A DNA stretch of 13,868 bases, taken from JAZDKP01 sp043802925. GTDB taxonomy: Bacteria; Fibrobacterota; OXYB2-FULL-49-7; JAEUSG01. The notes below the pieces were generated by a model that had not been told where the DNA came from, did no database searches, and saw nothing but the letters and a program-made list of their open reading frames with translations. Position 1 is the first letter of the stretch, and every line of letters begins with the position of its first letter. Below, one piece after another: positions 6,545-13,851 of this stretch. A program made the translations under genes and the position numbers. Location: the NCBI GenBank assembly GCA_043802925.1, contig JAZDKP010000239.1, positions 1 to 13,868 of the forward strand, read 5' to 3'.

Positions 6545-8152
6545 TCAGCGCATCAGCACGGCTTTTTGGGTCTGCGTTTTTCCGTCCGCCAGTAACTGGA
6601 TGATATAGGTGCCGCTGGCCATGGGGCGGCCTTGGTCGTCCCGCCCGTCCCAATTCGCCTGATGCGCACCTGAAGGTTCATTCTTTCCAAGAATGGTTTT
6701 TACCCGGGTCCCGTTCGCGTTGATGATTTGAATGCGCACATCCCCCGGAAGGTCGAGTGAATAGCGAAACGTGACGGCCGGGTTGAACGGATTGGGAGTG
6801 ATCGCCAGTTTCAGCTTGCCGAGTGTCACGCGCGATTCCGCCATGACCGGCGGCTGGGTGGGATCGAGCATCCGCATGATTTCCGGCGTCGTGACCTGCC
6901 AGCAGCCGTTGTCGTTTGGATGCAATCCGTCCGGCACCAGAGAGCTGAACAGCGTTGGATTCGTATCCAGCACCGGCTTCCAATTCACGTAATTATCAAC
7001 CAGCATCCGCTTACGCTGCGTTGCCACGTCGCGGTACATTTGATAATAGTATTCAAGCGAATCGCGGTTGCTCCAGGTGGTGGGGTTCATGGTCATGGGA
7101 ATGATTTGGCAATCCGGATTGACGGAGAGGATGCTGTCGATCATGTTGTTGAGGTTGATTCGGCTTGAGTCGAGTGAGAGGAGGGAAGCGGCCGCGTCGT
7201 CGTTAATGGCGAATTCAATAAAAACAACATCCGGCGATTGATTGAGGACCCGGGAGCGCAGGTTCGCAACGCCCCAGCGCGAATTCTGGCCCGACAGGCC
7301 GCTGTTCACCAGCGTGACCCGGCCTGGAAAACGCAGGTTCAACAGACTGTCGACCTGCCGGACCCAGGCGCCCCCTGCCGTAAGGCTGGTACCGTAGGTC
7401 ACAATTTTCTGCGGCCAACCCATTTCAAGGTTTTCCACAAGAAAGCTTTTGACCTGCGACGCCGTGTCCCGGTAAACCGCGGTCACGGTCAATGCCTTTG
7501 CGGGCATGGGAAAGGTGGTGGAATCCTTGGCAAAACCTGTCATCAGTGAATTGTCGTTTGCGAGCCAGCGGTGAAACGTTTTGCCTGCGGCGGGTGCGTC
7601 CGCTTTGAGCGTCACACGCGTGCCCTGTGCGTAGGAGCCGTTTCCGGTTCCGCCCGCGACGGTCAGCACAAAGGTGTCGGGCACGATTTTATAAAGGATG
7701 TCCACGGGCATGTTGGAGGCGCGGTTGCTTCCCTCGGTCCAGCGCAGGAATACCTCGTAGGTGCCGCTGTCGGGAAGCGGGGGGTTAAACCGCACGGATT
7801 TCTGGCCTTTGAGCGTGTTCCCGTCGTAAAGATAGTCGAAGCCGTAATAGCCGCCGGTGATGCTGGAGGAGAACCAGATACCGGTCCGCAGGGCCCGTAC
7901 GGGGTCGTTGTTGTCGATGATGATTTGGAGCGCGCCTTTCTGGAACAGGATCGCGTCCGCGACAACATAGCCATTGGTGCCGTCGGTCTTTAGCGTGACC
8001 GAGCCCGCGTCGCCTGCGTAAAAGAAATAGGAGCCCAGCGTGTTCCATGACCCGCCGTTTACCTGCTCGTTCACCACCACGCGGGTGCTGTCGGCATGGA
8101 GCGTGAGGGAAAGCATCAGCAAGGCTGAAAGTGCCGCGGTCAGACGGATCAT
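6545..8152 (-). CDS. Secreted multidomain SGNH/GDSL hydrolase with golvesin-type, repeat and C-terminal sorting domains
   Basis: A 535-residue exported protein. A signal peptide covers residues 1 to about 20 (cut near LHA). Residues 22-157 contain one and a half golvesin/xanthan-lyase-C-like beta modules: RVVVNEQ...VVADAILF, then IIDNNDP...SNMPVDILYKI. Residues 160-228 form a 'bacterial repeat' module (VLTVAGGTGNGSYAQGT...VTAVYRD). Residues 248-430 are the SGNH catalytic domain with block I GTSLTAG (S256 nucleophile), G288 in SGLSG, N317 in AINDDA and D408/H411 in DGLHPND. Residues 452-535 are a PNPFNP-type FlgD/T9SS-like sorting domain ending in MR. The expected role is deacetylation or ester cleavage on extracellular polysaccharide, probably at the cell surface. 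ATG at 8152 is preceded by GGAGAG. It is monocistronic, with its own promoter and terminator. Confidence 0.87.
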   Translation of the reverse strand: MIRLTAALSALLMLSLTLHADSTRVVVNEQVNGGSWNTLGSYFFYAGDAGSVTLKTDGTNGYVVADAILFQKGALQIIIDNNDPVRALRTGIWFSSSITGGYYGFDYLYDGNTLKGQKSVRFNPPLPDSGTYEVFLRWTEGSNRASNMPVDILYKIVPDTFVLTVAGGTGNGSYAQGTRVTLKADAPAAGKTFHRWLANDNSLMTGFAKDSTTFPMPAKALTVTAVYRDTASQVKSFLVENLEMGWPQKIVTYGTSLTAGGAWVRQVDSLLNLRFPGRVTLVNSGLSGQNSRWGVANLRSRVLNQSPDVVFIEFAINDDAAASLLSLDSSRINLNNMIDSILSVNPDCQIIPMTMNPTTWSNRDSLEYYYQMYRDVATQRKRMLVDNYVNWKPVLDTNPTLFSSLVPDGLHPNDNGCWQVTTPEIMRMLDPTQPPVMAESRVTLGKLKLAITPNPFNPAVTFRYSLDLPGDVRIQIINANGTRVKTILGKNEPSGAHQANWDGRDDQGRPMASGTYIIQLLADGKTQTQKAVLMR

Positions 8153-8177
8153 GGGGACTCTCCCTGTTAAGCCGGAG

Positions 8178-8209
8178 ATATATTAAAACAGCGTCCTGTT
8201 TTAATATAT
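8178..8209. promoter_or_regulatory. Perfect 14-bp inverted repeat over the SGNH promoter (operator candidate)
   Basis: ATATATTAAAACAG (8178-8191) and its exact reverse complement (8196-8209) are separated by CGTC. One arm contains the -10 and the predicted transcription start falls at the centre. Only half of the repeat would therefore be in the mRNA, which favours a protein-binding operator over an RNA hairpin. The regulator is not identifiable here. Confidence 0.6.
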
Positions 8210-8231
8210 TCAAAATGGGGCCGGATATCAA
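8203..8231 (-). promoter_or_regulatory. Sigma70-like promoter of the SGNH hydrolase gene
   Basis: On the minus strand TTGATA (8226-8231, 5/6) and TATATT (8203-8208, 5/6) are separated by 17 bases, the optimum. The predicted start is near 8196, giving a leader of about 44 bases. It is one of the best promoter matches in the window. Confidence 0.65.
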
Positions 8232-8261
8232 AGAAAAAGAATACCGTCAGGCAACGAACGC

Positions 8262-8427
8262 GAACGCGAGACGAGCAGGTCGGCCTCGTAGGGGCCTCGT
8301 CGGCCACGCGGTTCACAAGCGCGGCGAGCCGGCCGGCGGCCACGTTTTTGCCGGGCGTGTCGATGAAAATAATCTGGCTGTCGCCCTCGGTGAGTATTCC
8401 CTGCACGCGCGATTCGGGCCAACGGTT
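8262..8427 (-). pseudogene. Fragment of an Era-like GTPase gene
   Basis: On the minus strand the frame from 8427 encodes NRWPESRVQGILTEGDSQ, then IIFIDTPG, the switch I/G3 region of Era-type GTPases (RVQGIxTxGDxQIxFIDTPG), followed by RLAALVNRVADEA. After a one-frame slip the neighbouring frame continues YEADLLVS, the expected next Era segment. The G1 P-loop upstream, the G4 motif and the KH domain are all absent, and no start codon or ribosome binding site fits. It is a short, frameshifted relic, GC-rich, ending exactly where the AT-rich repeats of the ATPase gene begin (8429). A functional era must lie elsewhere. I rate the Era assignment probable rather than certain because the residues before RVQG differ from the usual PQTTR. 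Confidence 0.55.
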
Positions 8428-8428
8428 T

Positions 8429-8491
8429 AATCTTATACTATGATATAATATTGCATAAAGAAATAGTAAATATTATATTATGATATAATAT
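8429..8491. repeat. Pair of 23-bp direct, palindromic repeats 40 bp apart upstream of the ATPase gene
   Basis: Copies at 8429-8451 and 8469-8491 match at 21 of 23 positions and share TATGATATAATAT. Each is also an imperfect or perfect inverted repeat with ATATTATA/TATAATAT arms around a 6-base centre (perfect in the second copy). The spacing is exactly 40 bp, about four helical turns. The second copy ends inside the ATG of the ATPase (8490-8492). Very AT-rich, unlike the GC-rich Era fragment beside it. Confidence 0.75.
8441..8449 (+). promoter_or_regulatory. Extended -10 promoter of the AAA ATPase gene
   Basis: TGATATAAT is a perfect TATAAT with an upstream TG (extended -10), so no -35 is needed. 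It would start transcription near 8456 and leave a leader of about 34 bases that has no Shine-Dalgarno. The same motif recurs at 8481-8489 in the second repeat, but a start from there would fall inside the gene. Confidence 0.5.
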
Positions 8492-9710
8492 GAATACCAA
8501 GCTCCTCCCGCGCGAACATTACGTTGAACGGCTTCGTCCCTTCATGGACAAGCCTATTGTGAAGGTGATTACCGGGATGCGCCGGGTCGGCAAGAGCGGC
8601 GTGCTGGAACTGGTGAGCCAAGCCCTTCTTTCAAAACGAACCCCCCGGAAGAACATACTTTACATCAACAAGGAATCGCTTGAATTCAGTTTTATTGAAA
8701 CCTACAAGGACCTTGATTCCTATGTAAAAAAATCATTCAAGGGGGTTACCGGCAGCAAGTATCTTTTTATTGATGAAATACAAGATATTGAAGGCTGGGA
8801 AAAGGCCGCGTCCTCGATTCTTGCCGGGAAACAGTGCGACATTTACCTTACCGGCTCAAACGCCACCCTGCTTTCATCGGAGCTTTCGACGCTGCTTACC
8901 GGTCGAACCATCGAAACGGATGTATACCCGTTGTCGTTCCGGGAATACCTGCTGTTCCGGCAAGCGCATGGAGGCCGACGAGACATTGAGAAGGAATTCG
9001 ACGGCTATTTGCGGTACGGCGGCCTGCCGGGCATTCATGCCTTTACCCTGGAAGACGAGATTGTATATGCCTATTTGAATTCCGTGCTCGATGCCATTAT
9101 ATATAAAGATATCGTGAAACGTCATAAAATCCGCGACATTTCCCTGTTCGAACGTGTTCTGGCTTTTGTGTTCGGCAATTGCGGCCACCTGACCTCGGCA
9201 AAAAGTATCTCCGATTTCCTTAAGTCCCAGCGGTCCCGTGCGAATGTCGCAACGGTCCAGGATTATTGCAGGGCCATGGAGCAGTCTTATCTTGTCCACA
9301 AGTTAAGACGCTATGATCTGAAAGGCCGGCGGCACTTGGAATATGCCGAAAAGTTTTACATGGGCGATGCCGGCATCCGGCACGGGCTTGTTGGGTATGC
9401 GGACCGCGATATCGCGGGAATATTGGAAAATGTCGTGGCCCTGGAGCTTTTACGGCGCGGCTATAAATTGAGCGTGGGTTCCTTGAGCGGGCTTGAGGTG
9501 GATTTTGTCGCGCAAAAGCAGGGCGAAACCCTTTATGTTCAGGTGTGCAGCCGGTTGGCCGATGGAAAGACCGTGGACCGTGAATTCGGGAATCTGGAGC
9601 GCATCAATGACAATTATCCGAAGCGCGTTCTTTCGCTTGAAAAGCATTTTCAAAAGGACAGAAAAGGCATAACGCATACGCATATTTCAGATTTCCTGCT
9701 GGAAAACTGA
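8490..9710 (+). CDS. AAA_14/DUF4143 family ATPase
   Basis: A 406-residue protein with the standard two-part layout of this family. An N-terminal P-loop ATPase carries Walker A GMRRVGKS (29-36), Walker B YLFIDE (91-96), a sensor-like LTGSN (120-124) and LSTLLTGR. A C-terminal DUF4143 domain (about 200-406) has FYMGDAGIRH (289-298), ILENVVALELLRRG and LEVDFV...LYVQVC (335-353), where a PD-(D/E)XK-like fold is expected, although glutamine replaces the usual lysine. These ATPases are abundant, patchily distributed and of unsettled function; roles in stress or mobile-element biology have been suggested. The start at ATG 8490 fits the family N-terminus ('REHYVERLRPFMDKPIVKVITG') but has no Shine-Dalgarno. 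It is on the opposite strand from the genes to its left, and the 65 bases to the next gene show no terminator. Confidence 0.88.
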   Translation: MNTKLLPREHYVERLRPFMDKPIVKVITGMRRVGKSGVLELVSQALLSKRTPRKNILYINKESLEFSFIETYKDLDSYVKKSFKGVTGSKYLFIDEIQDIEGWEKAASSILAGKQCDIYLTGSNATLLSSELSTLLTGRTIETDVYPLSFREYLLFRQAHGGRRDIEKEFDGYLRYGGLPGIHAFTLEDEIVYAYLNSVLDAIIYKDIVKRHKIRDISLFERVLAFVFGNCGHLTSAKSISDFLKSQRSRANVATVQDYCRAMEQSYLVHKLRRYDLKGRRHLEYAEKFYMGDAGIRHGLVGYADRDIAGILENVVALELLRRGYKLSVGSLSGLEVDFVAQKQGETLYVQVCSRLADGKTVDREFGNLERINDNYPKRVLSLEKHFQKDRKGITHTHISDFLLEN

Positions 9711-9775
9711 AATAAATTAGGACGACAGCCAAAAGAGTGATTTTATCAAAAATAAGTAAACCGTCAAGGAGTTTT

Positions 9776-11599
9776 ATGAAAACTGTTTCACGATTGCGAA
9801 CCCTCCATCTTCCGCGAATGGGCCTGGTTTTTGCTTTTCTCTTTGCGGCGGAAACAAGCCCGGCAACCCCCACTTCCATCGGAGTTTACCGGTGGGACGC
9901 TTATCATGGGGGTACGGGAGCCATTTATGCGGCCGTTAAAAGAAGTCTGTCTCCCGCGGAATATCATAATAAAATCCCGTTTTTCGGAGTCGTTAACAGC
10001 GATGGAACGATAGACGCCGACGACACGGATGTCCAGGATAAAATGGATCAGGAAATTACCTATGCGAAAAACGGAGGCGTCGATTACTGGGCGTTCCTAC
10101 GTTATTGCGATCAGGATGCTTATCATGCTCCGATGAACGAATCCTACGCGAAATATCTGAGCAGCCCGAAAAAGGCGGACATTAAATTTTGCTGGATTCT
10201 TTCCCATAGTTTGCATGATAGCAGGGAATCTTACTGGCCCTTTGAAAAAGCCGCCACTGTCGCCGCAATGAAAGACCCTGAATGGTTCAAGGTGCTGGGT
10301 AACAGACCCCTGCTTTATGTGCTTTGGGACGCACCCGGGCCGAATTTGGCTTCAAGGCTCACCGAAATAAGGACACTGGCTCAATCGGAGGGACTTGCCA
10401 ACCCTTATATGGTGGGAATAGGCTTTGATATCGGTTCCTATGGTCTTGATGCGAAAACAAGTTGGACGCCGGCGGAATGCGGCGACGGCGATCCATGGTA
10501 CGCCTACAAAGGACTCGTCACGGACCAGAATAGTAATCTGATTTCAGGAGCCGCCAAGGTTGTTTTAGGCGCCCATGTCAACTGGGATAGCCGTCCGTAT
10601 CATGACAATCCTCCAAGCTGGTATACTACTGCGCCCTACAAATGGTTTCAAATGCCCGCCGCTTCACAATACCGGGACCTGGTTCAGGACGCGGTCAACA
10701 AGACACAGGCCGATACGCTCAAGTGCGAGGCCAATACGATATTCGTTTATGCCTGGAACGAGTTCACCGAAGGTGGCATCATGTGCCCCACTAAGCGCAT
10801 TGACGGTTCCATCGACACATCCGTGCTTTACGGTCTAAGCCAGGTAAACAAAACAGGCGCCGCCATCATGCCCGACGAAAGATTGGTTTCGAATTCGGAC
10901 TTTTCCAGTACTGGCGGCTGGACCTTATATGTCGATGGCAGCGCCGGCGCCTCGGCGACATTCGCGCTGGATGGAGGATTGGGCAAAGTGACCGTTGCCA
11001 CCGGAGGTACTGCTGTAAGCAGCGTACAACTTTTTCAGCAGGGTCTCTTCCTGGTCAATAATAAGACCTATACCGTGAGTTTCAAGGCCAAAGCTTCCGG
11101 AAGCAGGAATTTGCGGGCAAGCGTGCATCAGGACGCTAATCCATGGACGACCCATTGGTCGCAAACCGTCAGTCTGGACACTTCAATCCAAACCTTCGGC
11201 GAATTCTCTTTCATTTATACCGGTCTCCAGAGCACGGAATTAAGGATTAATTTCTGGTGCGGTTCCAACAGCGAAGATGTCTGGATAGACGACGTCCAAC
11301 TGCGCGAAGCGATTCCAACGTCCCTGCAGGACAAAAGATTTGAAAAAAAAACCTTGGAAATTGAAGCGACGCCCAATCCCTTCAATCCGGTCGTTCGGAT
11401 TTCCCTTCCCAACGAGTTAAAATATGGTTCCACACTTAATATTTACGACCTTTCCGGAAAATGGATAGTGGACATTTCCTCTCGCATCAGTAACGGCATG
11501 GCGGTTTGGAAGGCATCGGGGACCGGTTCGGGCGTATATTTGATCGTGGCAAAAAAAGGTGCGCTGAAGAAAATCAGAAAAGTCATTTATTCGAGGTGA
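9776..11599 (+). CDS. Secreted GH99/WbsX-like glycoside hydrolase with CBM-like and sorting domains
   Basis: A 607-residue exported enzyme. The start is ATG 9776 because AAGGAG (9766-9771) lies four bases upstream; an in-frame GTG at 9737 lacks this. A signal peptide (residues 1 to about 30, core GLVFAFLFAA) leads into a barrel domain beginning IGVYRWDAYHGG. The motif YAWNEFTEGGIMCPT (325-339) is characteristic of GH99/WbsX-type proteins, and its glutamate is a catalytic candidate. Residues about 365-510 resemble a CBM4/9-type jelly roll (LVSNSDFSSTGGW ... VWIDDVQLRE). Residues about 525-607 form a PNPFNP-type sorting domain ending in YSR, like the SGNH protein. The likely task is cleavage of extracellular mannan-type or other polysaccharide; the linkage is not readable. 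It may be co-transcribed with the ATPase 65 bases upstream, though nothing links their functions. Confidence 0.82.
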   Translation: MKTVSRLRTLHLPRMGLVFAFLFAAETSPATPTSIGVYRWDAYHGGTGAIYAAVKRSLSPAEYHNKIPFFGVVNSDGTIDADDTDVQDKMDQEITYAKNGGVDYWAFLRYCDQDAYHAPMNESYAKYLSSPKKADIKFCWILSHSLHDSRESYWPFEKAATVAAMKDPEWFKVLGNRPLLYVLWDAPGPNLASRLTEIRTLAQSEGLANPYMVGIGFDIGSYGLDAKTSWTPAECGDGDPWYAYKGLVTDQNSNLISGAAKVVLGAHVNWDSRPYHDNPPSWYTTAPYKWFQMPAASQYRDLVQDAVNKTQADTLKCEANTIFVYAWNEFTEGGIMCPTKRIDGSIDTSVLYGLSQVNKTGAAIMPDERLVSNSDFSSTGGWTLYVDGSAGASATFALDGGLGKVTVATGGTAVSSVQLFQQGLFLVNNKTYTVSFKAKASGSRNLRASVHQDANPWTTHWSQTVSLDTSIQTFGEFSFIYTGLQSTELRINFWCGSNSEDVWIDDVQLREAIPTSLQDKRFEKKTLEIEATPNPFNPVVRISLPNELKYGSTLNIYDLSGKWIVDISSRISNGMAVWKASGTGSGVYLIVAKKGALKKIRKVIYSR

Positions 11600-11648
11600 C
11601 ACAAAAGGGTTAAATGGCCAGAAACGGGCTGTTTGTTATAATTTATCA

Positions 11649-11954
11649 TTGCTTATCAGGAACGGGGAGCCAAAGGAGCTTGGAATCACCATCCGGAACA
11701 AATACTGCGCCCAGGCCAATCTCTCCCTGCACTGGTACCTGCCTTCGGGATGGCAGGTGAGGGAAGGGGCCGACGGTACGGCCCAGAGCCTGCCGCTTTG
11801 GCTTGGCAAGCCGACCACGCTCAAATACACATTGGTGGCGGAGAAGGTGGAGCGCACCTTGAACCGCGCTGTGCTGGAAATAACCATCGAGGGCAGGCCC
11901 ACGGTCATGCTGGCGCCGGTGACGCTGATGAACGGCAACGTGCAGGGGGCTTAA
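11649..11954 (+). pseudogene. C-terminal remnant of a larger protein ending in a beta-sandwich (NEW3-like) domain
   Basis: A frame of 101 codons beginning at a TTG (no ribosome binding site) and ending TAA at 11952-11954. Its sequence, with ITIRNKYCAQANLSLHWYLPSGWQV, TLKYTLVAEKVER and NRAVLEITIEGRPTV, has the alternating pattern and 'LHWYLPxGW' signature of Ig/NEW3-like domains that close glycoside-hydrolase or ADP-ribosylglycohydrolase-type proteins. The open frame runs a little further upstream without a start. I read it as the surviving tail of a gene whose 5' part has been lost between the glycosidase and here. A stand-alone small protein is possible but less likely. Confidence 0.5.
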
Positions 11955-12223
11955 GGGATTAAGACAGTGCTGCCCGCGGGGGTAAGATCGTGAAAAAGAT
12001 TGCATAATTTCATATTTGCCGGGGCAGGATGTCAAGCATTCCAGTTCGTCCCTTCCGTTCCGTCATATTTCCTCCAGGTGTGACATGTTTTGTCACACTT
12101 CCCGGTTATCTTAATACACATGTGTCCTGATTGTGTGATGCGAGCCTTTGTGTGTATGAAGATGCCGTCCTGTCCGCAGTCTGACCCGCCTGCTGCCCGG
12201 CCTCTTGCGCCGGAAAGCGGGCC
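11955..12223. other. Non-coding stretch before the IS91-type transposase, with a short hairpin
   Basis: No gene is supported here. At 12078-12098 an 8-bp perfect inverted repeat, GTGTGACA/TGTCACAC with a 5-base loop, is followed by a palindromic ACACATGTGT. The left end of the IS91-type element probably lies in this stretch. Such elements lack terminal inverted repeats and carry hairpins near their ends, but I cannot define the boundary. Confidence 0.4.
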
Positions 12224-13510
12224 GTGCCGACTGGAATAGACGACGCCGTACCCCGGTTCTACCGCCCGCGCAACCCTGCGGCCTCGCCCTACTTCAAGGT
12301 CGTGACCGGCCATTTCGACGCTTTTGAGCGTTCCTACCCCGACCTTTTCCAGGCACGCTACGGTTTCTGGCGGCCGGTCATCCGCAGAGCAGTCGATAAG
12401 TTCCTTAAATGCGGCGACCTCAAGGAAGGCTTTGCGCGGGTGCGGTGCCCGGACTGCGGGCACGAACTCTTCGTGGCCTATTCGTGCCGCCAGCGGGCCT
12501 GCTGTCCCTCTTGCGGCCAGAAACGGGCGCTGATGCTGGCGCAGTGGCTCTCCGGCGAATCCCTTATCCCTTCGGTGCCGCACCGGCAGTGGGTTTTCAC
12601 CCTCCCCAAGCGCCTCAGGGTTTTCTTCCGATACGACCGCCGGCTTTTGGGCAGGCTCTGCCGTGCCGCCTACGAAACCGTGAAAGGGGCCATGACATGG
12701 CAGGCGGGCGAAGGCGCGGTGGTCCCGGGTATGGTCGCGGCCATCCAGACCTTCGGTGACCTCGTGAACTGGCATCCGCATATTCATGCGCTGGTCACAG
12801 AGGGCGGCTTTACAGAGAACGGTTACTTCGTAGGCATTCCGGATATCGACCCCAAATTCTGCCTCGCGCTTTGGCAGGAAAACGTCTTTGACCTGCTGGT
12901 GCGGGAGGAGAAGATTGGCGAGGACGTGGTGCGCAACATGCTTGGCTGGAAGCACTCGGGGTTCAGCATCAACACAAGCGTCAGGCTCCCGGCGGGCGAC
13001 AGCACCGGCATCCGGCGACTCGCCGAGTACATGGCCCGCACCCCGTTCAGCCTGACACGCCCAAGTTCACACGCTCCTCCTGGGCCATGCTTATCCGGAT
13101 GGTGTATGAGGTGGACTCCCTGAAATGTCCGGAATGTGGCGGGGCCATGAAGATAATTAGCTTCATCGAGCAGGAGAATGTCATCCGGAAGATACTGGTG
13201 CACTGCGAGCTCTGGACCGAGGTCCCTGTCAGGCCGCCGCCAATGCAGAGGTCAGCGGTACCGGTTGCCTCGGAAACGGAGGATGCCGGGGAATTCATAC
13301 CGGAATACGATGTTTTTGAGGATGGCGGGCAAACGGACTGAAAAAGGTACGGAGTGGAACTTTGTGCGACGAGGATTCTTTTCGCTTGATTTCGGGGAGA
13401 TATGGGTCTATCTTATCGTATAGAGGTTTGAATTATGCAGTTTTGGGTTAGACCAGAAAGTGAATTCGGAAATACAGCAGGGATGCAGCAGCAGAATTGT
13501 TTACGGAACG
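12060..13510 (+). mobile_element. Degenerate IS91-family insertion sequence (ends approximate)
   Basis: The span is set by the transposase relic plus flanks that belong to no other gene. On the left it contains the 12078-12098 hairpin. On the right, 13342-13510 is a non-coding tail with a short inverted repeat TCTAT/ATAGA, and TauE/SafE homology starts at about 13518. Both neighbours (11649-11954 and 13518-13851) are themselves gene fragments, consistent with insertion and later decay. Element ends were not determined. Confidence 0.5.
12224..13341 (+). pseudogene. IS91-family (HUH, Y2) transposase with internal deletion and frameshift
   Basis: GTG at 12224 opens a frame of 299 codons whose first about 277 residues follow the IS91 family: a zinc-binding domain (CPDCGH at 75-80, then C88, C93/C94, C97 before QKRAL), VPHRQWVFTLPKRLR, FRYDRRLL and the HUH motif HPHIHALVTEGGF (184-196). 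It proceeds normally to ARTPFSLTR, then diverges. The family's next recognisable piece, FTRSSWAMLIRMVYEVDSLKCPECGG...IISFIE, lies in another frame from about 13066 to the stop at 13341. About 100 residues expected in between, including the YYGxYSN-type catalytic tyrosines, are missing. The junction is at about 13050-13065. The transposase should be unable to cut DNA. Confidence 0.85.
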
Positions 13511-13517
13511 GCGAAAA

Positions 13518-13851
13518 TTGAAATTCCTATCAATTTTCGGCGTGGGTGGCGGAGTCATCATGGTCCCGGCCCTGGTTCTCGTGGTTGGACTGACGCAAAA
13601 AAGTGCCCAAGGCATCAGCCTGGCCGTAATTATCCCAATGGCCTTGATGAGCCTTTTCCGTTATTACAACAATCCTGACGTCGTAATGGATTTCAGAATA
13701 ATTGTGATATTATCCATTGCCGCCATTATCGGCGCCAATATTAGGATCTACGGTGGTCAGTGCGGTTTCAAACAGAACGCTTCAGATCAGTTTCGGCTTG
13801 TTGCTGGTCGTCATGGGCATCTACATGGTCATCAAGGCCGTGCGGGGATAA
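13518..13851 (+). pseudogene. Truncated, frameshifted TauE/SafE (TSUP) membrane permease
   Basis: From about 13518 the frame reads FLSIFGVGGGVIMVPALVL, the first conserved loop of TauE/SafE sulfite/organosulfonate exporters, then AQGISLAVIIPMALMSLFRYY and a hydrophobic segment VILSIAAIIGANI. Near 13740-13744 one extra base shifts the frame; the continuation, ISFGLLLVVMGIYMVI, is read one frame over and stops with TAA at 13849-13851. The N-terminal start segment and the second half of the normal ~250-residue protein are absent, unless this is one of the short half-size members. With the IS91-type element directly upstream, it is best read as a disrupted gene. Confidence 0.75.

Noticed and set aside
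6378..6653. N-terminal extension of the Fe-S protein frame upstream of 6377
   Set aside because: It would cross the promoter, FNR-type box, terminator and the end of the SGNH gene; the ATG at 6377 has a good AAGGAG.
8178..8209. The 14-bp inverted repeat as a transcription terminator
   Set aside because: It sits over a near-consensus promoter, its apex has only three GC-containing pairs per arm, and no convergent gene ends nearby.
7785..8231. A 148-codon minus-strand frame overlapping the SGNH N-terminus
   Set aside because: It is out of frame with the signal peptide and golvesin module, Arg/His-rich, and typical of a shadow frame.
8167..8406. A 79-codon minus-strand ORF as a real small protein
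   Set aside because: Only its first part matches an Era-like GTPase; the rest runs through the SGNH promoter and inverted repeat, indicating a fragment.
8429..8491. The twin repeats as a CRISPR array
   Set aside because: Only two copies, AT-rich palindromic operators with promoter elements, and no cas genes in the window.
12078..12098. TGTGACA...TGTCACA as a CRP-type binding site
   Set aside because: The half-site spacing is too wide for CRP (9 rather than 6 bases between TGTGA and TCACA) and no promoter-gene pair is evident; it fits better as a hairpin near an IS end.
12032..12955. A 307-codon open frame on the minus strand opposite the IS91-type transposase
   Set aside because: It lies antisense to an unmistakable zinc-finger/HUH transposase, has no recognisable motif, and reflects GC-rich codon shadowing.
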